Origin: an uncultured Prevotellaceae bacterium
GTDB taxonomy: Bacteria; Bacteroidota; Bacteroidia; Bacteroidales; Bacteroidaceae
Direction of reading: 5' to 3'
Assembly: GCA_946644025.1 (NCBI GenBank)
Contig: CAMPCG010000016.1
Location: 1-19,988 of the forward strand
Length of the DNA stretch: 19,988 nt
Shown here: positions 15,641-19,988 of the stretch, in pieces
Layout: each line of letters opens with the position of its first letter
How positions within the stretch are numbered: position 1 is the stretch's first letter
Position numbers and translations under genes: made by a program
The notes under the pieces: generated by a model
Told to the model about the DNA's origin: nothing
Databases searched by the model: none
What the model saw: the letters and a program-made list of their open reading frames with translations, nothing else

Positions 15641-15798
15641 ATCTACAAACGCTGACAGCGTTTTTACAAACGCCGTCAGCGTTTATACAAACCAAGGCAG
15701 CGTTTGTACAAACGCTGCCTTGGTTTGTAGATTGCCCCTACCCTTTCGCCATTAAAGATACGGGCAAAAGCGACTTTACGACGGCTCTCTCCCGCCAA
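15641..15798 (-). repeat. Palindromic-array element, copy A
   Basis: Read on the minus strand: a conserved head (GTTGG, GAGAGCCG, AAAGTCGCTTTTGCCCGTAT, GAAAGGGTAGGG), then four 21-base units at 15708-15728, 15687-15707, 15666-15686 and 15645-15665. Units mostly have ACAAAC at the left and GTTT at the right with a varied palindromic core. The two units next to the head are exact reverse complements, giving a perfect 42-base palindrome (15687-15728). An inverted relative is at 18966-19125. Confidence 0.85.
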
Positions 15799-15842
15799 CT
15801 GGACGGACGAGGCCGCAGGGGAGCTCTTTACTTCCGCTGCCT

Positions 15843-16445
15843 TTAGCGCAGGTCGATGACCTCGGCGGAGGGGAAGTCCTTGGAGTTGAAGCGGAAGGTG
15901 GCGTCGTCGAGCTTCGAGGTCTTGAGGTTGGTGATGGTGAAGGTGGTCCACTTCTGCTTCTGCAGCAGCTTCACCTCGGTGGGGTGCCAGTTGGCCTTGT
16001 CTACGGTGATGAACATCTCCTGCACGCCGCGGCCCTTGTCCTTGGCGGTGAGGTGCACGTTGTAGGTGCTGGCGGCCTTGGTCATGGTGTACTTGAAGCC
16101 CTGTCGGTAGAGGTTGATGAAGTTGTAGGGATTGAGAGTCTGCAGGCGCTGCGCCGTTGGCGTGGTGACTGATACCTCGTCGTTCTTGGCCATGTAGGTC
16201 CAGAGGGTCTTTCCGTCGAACCACATCGTGGCTACGCTTGTCTGGGCGCAGAACTTCTGGCCCTTTACGGCAATGCTGCCGCTGGCGCTGCCATACTGGG
16301 CGCTGGTCATGGTGAAGTCGGCCTTCACGCCGTCCTTGGAGCTGACGGCGGCGGCGCACTTGTCGAGCACCTCCTTGGCGGTCTGGGCCAGCGAGGTGAG
16401 GAGGGAGAAGTGGAGGATGATGAATAAGAGGGTGAGTTTTTTCAT
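15843..16445 (-). CDS. LolA-like periplasmic lipoprotein carrier
   Basis: A 200-residue protein with a signal peptide MKKLTLLFIILHFSLLTSLAQ, followed by TAKEVLDKCAAAVSSKDGVK and ADFTMT, typical of the LolA start, and later MWFDGKTLWTYMAKNDEVSV, a good match to the family's W-dG-k-W-Y block. The rest alternates in beta strands as in the half-barrel fold. LolA carries lipoproteins across the periplasm to the outer membrane; Bacteroidota LolA-like proteins often occur without a recognisable LolB. It is 34 bases after the YigZ-type gene and probably in the same unit. Confidence 0.85.
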   Translation of the reverse strand: MKKLTLLFIILHFSLLTSLAQTAKEVLDKCAAAVSSKDGVKADFTMTSAQYGSASGSIAVKGQKFCAQTSVATMWFDGKTLWTYMAKNDEVSVTTPTAQRLQTLNPYNFINLYRQGFKYTMTKAASTYNVHLTAKDKGRGVQEMFITVDKANWHPTEVKLLQKQKWTTFTITNLKTSKLDDATFRFNSKDFPSAEVIDLR

Positions 16446-16479
16446 TGTGAAATGGGGTTTTTAGGGGGGGGCGAGGATG

Positions 16480-17067
16480 TTAGCCGAAGCTGAGGTTGGC
16501 CAGGCGCTGGCGGAGCTGTTGCTCTTCCGAGCGGCGTATGGCCAGGCGCAGGCGGCAGGTGTTGTCGAAGGTCTGGCTGACGATGCGAGGCTGCATGTCC
16601 TTGACGACGCGCATCACCTGGTTCATCATCACGTAGGGGAAGTCGTAGTCTACGATGGCCTCCACCAGTCGCTGCTCCACTTCAGCGTGGGCCAGTGCGT
16701 CGGCTGCTGCCTCTCGGTAGGCTACGATGAGCCCGCTAGTACCGAGGTTGACGCCTCCGTAGTAGCGCACGACGACGATGAGCACGTCGGTGAGCTCGGC
16801 CGAGTTTATCTGTCCCAGGATGGGCTTTCCGGCGGTTGACGATGGCTCGCCGTCGTCGTTGGCGCGGAAGTCCTTTCGCTCGTGGCCGAGCATGTAGGCA
16901 TAGCAGACGTGGCGCGCGTCGTAGAAACGGCGGCGGTAACCATCGACGAGGGTCTTCACCTCGTCGGCGGTCTCTACGTGGTGGGCGAAGGCGTAGAACT
17001 TGCTCCGCTTCTCGGAGTAGAAGCCCTCGGAAACCGTGGTGGAGAGGGTCTTATAAGAGTCGGTCAT
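16480..17067 (-). CDS. yigZ: YigZ / IMPACT family (UPF0029) protein
   Basis: A 195-residue protein of typical length for the family. The N-terminal IMPACT domain is clear: RHVCYAYM (52-59), NDDGEPSSTAGKPIL (70-84), VVVRYYGG (98-105) and LGTSGLIVAY (108-117). The C-terminal part (about 135-195) fits the YigZ-type second domain. The family has a ribosomal protein S5 domain 2-like fold and has been linked to RNA or translation-related functions; the bacterial role is not settled. It lies between the DUF1015 gene and the LolA-like gene on the same strand. Confidence 0.92.
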   Translation of the reverse strand: MTDSYKTLSTTVSEGFYSEKRSKFYAFAHHVETADEVKTLVDGYRRRFYDARHVCYAYMLGHERKDFRANDDGEPSSTAGKPILGQINSAELTDVLIVVVRYYGGVNLGTSGLIVAYREAAADALAHAEVEQRLVEAIVDYDFPYVMMNQVMRVVKDMQPRIVSQTFDNTCRLRLAIRRSEEQQLRQRLANLSFG

Positions 17068-17091
17068 TTAAGAGGCGATGTGGCGCGGTGA

Positions 17092-17248
17092 CTCGATATA
17101 TCGATATATCGAGATTTCGATATAACGACACGAGGATATAACGAGATAACGACACGGCGATATAACGAGATAACGATATAACGATATTACGACACGAGGA
17201 TATTACGGGCCGGGATATTACGGGCCGGGGACATTACGGGCCGGGGAT
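17092..17248. repeat. Degenerate AT/GC tandem repeat tract
   Basis: This fills the gap between the DUF1015 and YigZ genes. It opens with a perfect 22-base palindrome (17092-17113, built from CGATATAT). It continues with repeated GATATAACGA and GATAACGACAC words, and ends with three units of about 16 bases, GATATTACGGGCCGGG and close variants (17199-17246). No gene or promoter is seen in it. Confidence 0.8.
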
Positions 17249-17249
17249 A

Positions 17250-18521
17250 TCAGCTCAGCTTGTGGACTACGAGGCCGGAGCGCAGCTTGGGCTCGAACCA
17301 TGTGGCCTTCGGCGGCATGATTTTTCCGCTGTCGGCGATGTCCATGATCTGCTGCATGGAGACGGGATAGAGGGCCAGGGCGGCGCGCATCTCTCCGCTG
17401 TCCACGCGGCGCTTGAGCTCGCCCATTCCGCGCAGCCCGCCCACGAAGTCTATGCGCTTCGACGAGCGCAGGTCGCCCAGGTTGAGCACCTTGTCGAGGA
17501 TGAGGCGGCTGGAGATGTCGACGTCGAGCACACCGATGGGGTCGCTGTCGTCGTAGGTGCCGGGACGTGCCGTGAGGCTGTACCAGTGACCTACCCCCTG
17601 CCCCTCCTCAGGGGATGGGAGATAGAGCGAGAACTCGTGCAGACGGGCGGGGCGGTAGATGTCGGTGCCCTTGTCCTGGACGACGAAGTCTTGGCCGAGG
17701 GCCTCGAGGAACTGCTCCGAGGAGAGTCCGTTGAGGTCCTTGACCACGCGGTTGTAGTCGAGCACGGTGAGCTGCGACGCCTGGAAGCACACGGCCATGA
17801 AGTAGTTGTACTCCTCGCGCCCGGTGTGGTTGGGGTTCTGTCGCTGCTTCTCGGCCCCTACGAGTGCTGCCGCTGCCGAGCGGTGGTGGCCGTCGGCAAT
17901 GTAGAGCGAGTCCATGCCGGCAAACTCCTGGGTGACGGTCAGCATGTCCTGCTCATCGTCAATCACCCAGAACTGGTGGCGGAATCCGTCGATGGGAGCC
18001 ACGAAGTCATACTCGGGCTCCTTCTGCGCGTAGCGCATGATGAGCGCGTCGAGCGTGGCGTTGTCGGGATAGGCGAAGAACACGGGCTCCAGGTTGGCAT
18101 TGTTCACTCTGACGTGCTTCATGCGGTCCTCCTCCTTGTCGCGTCGGGTCAGCTCGTGCTTCTTGATGCGTCCCTCCATGTAGTCGTTCACCCATGCTCC
18201 CACCACGAGTCCATACTGCGTGTGTCCGTTCATAGTCTGGGCGTAGATGTAGTAGTGTTCGCGCTCGTCCTGCACCAGCCAGCCCCTGTCCTGGAACTTC
18301 TGGAAGTTGCGAGCGGCCTGCTCGTAGACACGCGGGTCGTACTCCGACGTGCCCACGGGGAAGTCTATCTCGGGCTTGATGATGTGATAGAGGCTCTTCT
18401 CGTTGTCGCCGGCCTCGGCGCGGGCCTCTTCAGAGTCGAGCACGTCGTAGGGACGGCTCTCCACTTGCTCCACCAGCTCACGGGGAGGGCGGAGTCCACG
18501 GAAGGGTTTTACGGTAATCAT
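17250..18521 (-). CDS. DUF1015 family protein
   Basis: A 423-residue protein of the DUF1015 family. It shows the N-terminal IKPFRGLRPP-like start (here VKPFRGLRPPRELVEQVESR), RPYDVLDSEEAR, and the hallmark IADGHHRSAAA near residue 205. DUF1015 is related to the ParB/SerK-like fold. In some Bacteroidota, as I recall, it neighbours serA and serC, which has led to ideas about serine or phosphoserine metabolism; neither neighbour is in this window. Residues about 300-310 (PSPEEGQGVG, between HEFSLYL and HWYSL) look like an insertion encoded by the same palindromic repeat family as at 1570-1689. It has its own promoter at 18551-18581. Confidence 0.9.
   Translation of the reverse strand: MITVKPFRGLRPPRELVEQVESRPYDVLDSEEARAEAGDNEKSLYHIIKPEIDFPVGTSEYDPRVYEQAARNFQKFQDRGWLVQDEREHYYIYAQTMNGHTQYGLVVGAWVNDYMEGRIKKHELTRRDKEEDRMKHVRVNNANLEPVFFAYPDNATLDALIMRYAQKEPEYDFVAPIDGFRHQFWVIDDEQDMLTVTQEFAGMDSLYIADGHHRSAAAALVGAEKQRQNPNHTGREEYNYFMAVCFQASQLTVLDYNRVVKDLNGLSSEQFLEALGQDFVVQDKGTDIYRPARLHEFSLYLPSPEEGQGVGHWYSLTARPGTYDDSDPIGVLDVDISSRLILDKVLNLGDLRSSKRIDFVGGLRGMGELKRRVDSGEMRAALALYPVSMQQIMDIADSGKIMPPKATWFEPKLRSGLVVHKLS
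17591..17622. repeat. Palindromic repeat inserted in frame in the DUF1015 gene
   Basis: On the plus strand CCCCTG and CAGGGG form a stem (17595-17600 with 17609-17614). On the coding strand CTCCCATCCCCTGAGGAGGG aligns with the complement of the left arm at 1570-1610. It lies in the opposite orientation, relative to coding, from the copy in the FAH gene and is read in frame. Confidence 0.65.
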
Positions 18522-18550
18522 TATAGTGTTGTATTAGTGATATTTGCGTG

Positions 18551-18581
18551 CAAAAGTACGCATTAACTTTGACATGGCCAA
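18551..18581 (-). promoter_or_regulatory. Promoter for the DUF1015 gene
   Basis: TTG (18579-18581), 20 bases, TACTTTTG (18551-18558) on the minus strand, about 30 bases ahead of the ATG at 18521. It may also drive the YigZ and LolA-like genes, although the repeat tract at 17092-17248 intervenes. Confidence 0.8.
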
Positions 18582-18667
18582 TCTTTTTAGCATAAATTAA
18601 GCGGGCTTACAGATGGTTATCAGAAAAAATCCGTACCTTTGACATGCGTCGAAGGTACTGCCGTTCG

Positions 18668-18707
18668 ACACTGCAAAACAAAAATTGCCATTTTTGTTTT
18701 GCAGTGT
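18668..18707. repeat. Perfect 18-base-pair hairpin, AT-rich
   Basis: ACACTGCAAAACAAAAAT and its exact complement are separated by a four-base loop TGCC. It carries no clear T tail outside the stem. The -33 TTG of the plus-strand promoter at 18699-18728 lies in its right arm. Confidence 0.85.
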
Positions 18708-18728
18708 GCTCACTTATTCGTACCTTTG
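18699..18728 (+). promoter_or_regulatory. Promoter-like boxes reading into the 18736-18809 palindrome
   Basis: TTG (18699-18701), 19 bases, TACCTTTG (18721-18728). The expected transcription start is at the foot of the large palindrome. No plus-strand gene follows until rpsA at 19426. Confidence 0.5.
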
Positions 18729-18824
18729 CAGTGCCCAAGTAGGAGGCGACGTGTCTCACGTCGCAATCCGGCAGATTGTTGCGACGTGAGACACGTCGCC
18801 TCCTACTTGTGCGCTGCAAAGGTA
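18721..18824. repeat. Long perfect inverted repeat with nested palindromes
   Basis: The 31-base arms (18736-18766 and 18779-18809) are exactly complementary, with a 12-base loop. Each arm contains its own hairpin GCGACGTG-TCT-CACGTCGC or its complement (18746-18764 and 18781-18799). Outside the arms, TACCTTTGCAG on the left and its complement on the right (18814-18824) extend the symmetry after four poorly matched bases, so TACCTTTG boxes on both strands face inward. Confidence 0.88.
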
Positions 18825-18965
18825 GCAATTTTCCGACAAAGCGGTGACCTTTTTTCTGCTAATTATTGTAAATGGCGCCGCCACCGTGAGGCTGCACTCG
18901 CAGACGGCGGGCGCATGGCCTCGGACTTTCAACCGTACAGCCTGCATTGCTTCAGCCGTTACGAT

Positions 18966-19125
18966 GTTGGGAAAGAGCCGCCCGAAAGTTGCCTTTGCCC
19001 GTATATTAAATGTAGAAAGGGTAGGGATAATCTTGAAACGCTGTCAGTGTTTGTACAAACGCCGACAGCGTTTATACAAACGTCGACGACGTTTGTACAA
19101 ACGTCGTCGGCGTTTATAGATTCAC
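18966..19125 (+). repeat. Palindromic-array element, copy B
   Basis: The head (GTTGG, GAGCCG, AAAGTTGCCTTTGCCCGTAT, GAAAGGGTAGGG) is followed by four 21-base units at 19034-19054, 19055-19075, 19076-19096 and 19097-19117, then AGATT. The last two units are reverse complements of each other except for two bases. It is inverted relative to copy A and lies on the other side of the LolA-YigZ-DUF1015 genes. The stretch 18841-18965 before it shows nothing I can name. Confidence 0.85.
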
Positions 19126-19282
19126 CGACGGCGTCTGCAGGCTAAATCTTGAGCCCGTGGAAAGACTCAAACCGTGGGCTTGGACGGCTCTAACGCCGGG
19201 CTGAGCTGCCTAAAAGCGTTAAAGATTACTAAATAGGAGGGGCGCGGGCCGTCGTAATAGCTTCTGTTTCAATAAATATGAG

Positions 19283-19290
19283 TAACTTTG
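19283..19290 (+). promoter_or_regulatory. Probable -7 box of the rpsA promoter
   Basis: TAACTTTG matches TAnnTTTG; a convincing TTG at the right distance upstream is missing. It implies a leader of about 130 bases before rpsA. Between copy B and this box (19126-19282) I see only a weak hairpin (AGCCCGTGG with CCGTGGGCT) and no gene. Confidence 0.5.
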
Positions 19291-19302
19291 CGCCCGCTAA
19301 AA

Positions 19303-19425
19303 TCCCGACAACGGGAAAAGGAGCCTGGACAGGCGCGGGCTCCTTCATGTCTAACCTATTAAATACGGTCTGGTAAACGTCTGTTCAGGCCATTGCTCCA
19401 TGAGAAATGGGGCGCAATAGAAACA
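19303..19425 (+). promoter_or_regulatory. Structured 5' leader of rpsA
   Basis: Three hairpins can be drawn: TCCCG-ACAA-CGGGA (19303-19316), GGAGCC with GGCTCC (19320-19343), and ATTGC-TCC with GGGGCGCAAT (about 19393-19418) ending a few bases before the ATG. GCCCGC at 19292-19297 could pair with GCGGGC at 19335-19340 instead of the second hairpin. S1 represses its own synthesis in other bacteria by binding its leader; such a role here is inference. Confidence 0.45.
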
Positions 19426-19988
19426 ATGTCAGAATTAACAAAGAACGTTCAGCCGTTACAGGACTTTAACTGGGACGAGTTTGAAAATGGAACCGTGTCC
19501 AACGTCAGCCGTGAGGAACTTGACAAGGCCTACGACGAGACCCTCAACAAGGTGGCCGACCATCAGGTGGTGGAAGGCAAGGTCGTGTCCGTGGACAAGA
19601 AAGAGGTGGTCGTCAACATCGGCTACAAGAGCGACGGTATCATCCCCGCCACTGAGTTCCGCTACAATCCCGAGCTGAAGCCCGGCGACGTGGTGGAGGT
19701 CTACGTGGAGAGCGCCGAGGACAAGAAGGGACAGCTCCTTCTCTCGCACAAGAAGGCACGCCTGAGCCAGGCTTGGGACCGCGTCAACGCAGCTCTCGAC
19801 GAGCAGCAGGTCATCCAGGGATTCATCAAGTGCCGCACGAAGGGTGGCATGATTGTCGACGTCTTCGGCATCGAGGCCTTCCTGCCCGGCAGCCAGATCG
19901 ACGTGCACCCCATCCGCGACTACGACCAGTTCGTGGGCAAGACCATGGAGTTCAAGGTGGTGAAGATCAACCAGGAGTTCCGCAACGT
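19426..19988 (+). CDS. rpsA: 30S ribosomal protein S1, 5' part
   Basis: The frame from ATG 19426 is open to the window end (187 codons visible). It begins MSELTKNVQPLQDFNWDEFE, then VVEGKVVSVDKKEVVVNIGY and KSDGIIPATEFR, the first S1 (OB-fold) domain, about residues 45-115. The second domain starts with VIQGFIKCRTKGGMIVDVFG and EAFLPGSQID. S1 helps 30S subunits bind mRNA and is especially important where Shine-Dalgarno sites are weak, as in Bacteroidota. The remaining S1 domains lie beyond the window. Confidence 0.96.
   Translation, partial: MSELTKNVQPLQDFNWDEFENGTVSNVSREELDKAYDETLNKVADHQVVEGKVVSVDKKEVVVNIGYKSDGIIPATEFRYNPELKPGDVVEVYVESAEDKKGQLLLSHKKARLSQAWDRVNAALDEQQVIQGFIKCRTKGGMIVDVFGIEAFLPGSQIDVHPIRDYDQFVGKTMEFKVVKINQEFRN

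Noticed and set aside
15641..15728. CRISPR array
   Set aside because: Units are 21 bases, directly adjacent with no spacers, and palindromic with varied cores; no cas genes are nearby.
16836..17141. 101-codon Arg/Gly-rich plus-strand frame opposite the YigZ gene
   Set aside because: Overlaps the well-supported YigZ gene on the other strand and is highly biased in composition.
18639..19145. 168-codon plus-strand frame across the intergenic repeats before rpsA
   Set aside because: It is built from the translated inverted repeat and the 21-base palindromic units, with no recognisable domain.
19278..19376. 32-codon frame in the rpsA leader (MSNFAPAKIP...)
   Set aside because: Its ATG lies upstream of or inside the -7 box, so it would not be on the transcript; the nested 9-codon frame is too short to support.

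Overview
The window looks like the chromosome of a member of the Bacteroidales, most likely a Prevotella-like species. The grounds are a type IX secretion (T9SS) locus (porU-type sortases plus porV), Bacteroidota-type promoters (TTG, 19-20 bases, TAnnTTTG) in front of several units, cohesin/dockerin-like and BIG2-type surface proteins, and a Bacteroidota-like ribosomal protein S1. Most genes are GC-rich, but about 13200-15600 is visibly AT-rich and behaves as an accessory island.

Layout. 1-112: 5' part of a minus-strand tRNA-Arg(TCU) with its promoter. 157-1557: secreted double SGNH/GDSL hydrolase. 1570-1689: GC-rich inverted repeat. 1709-10929 (plus): FAH-family enzyme, full-length PorU-like sortase, shorter PorU paralogue, PorV, IspF, closed by a strong bidirectional terminator. 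11028-13667 (minus): two secreted surface proteins, one ending in a dockerin, preceded by a structured leader with a terminator-like hairpin. 13971-15580: three direct copies of a ~145-base promoter plus hairpin leader, with two toxin-antitoxin modules between them; one toxin (PIN/VapC-like) is frameshifted. 15843-18521 (minus): LolA-like protein, YigZ/IMPACT protein, DUF1015 protein, flanked by two inverted copies of an element made of a conserved head and four 21-base palindromic units. 18522-19425: about 900 bases without a recognised gene, holding perfect hairpins and promoter-like boxes. 19426 to the end: 5' part of rpsA.

How the parts fit. PorU and PorV are outer-membrane partners in T9SS: PorV shuttles cargo and PorU cleaves the C-terminal signal. 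The two secreted proteins at 11028-13667 are plausible surface cargo. The most unusual content is not in the housekeeping genes but in repeat biology: identical promoter-leaders in front of successive toxin-antitoxin modules, a palindromic repeat inserted in frame in two different enzymes as well as between genes, and variable-core palindromic arrays. All functional statements come from reading the sequence and family knowledge; no search or folding was run.
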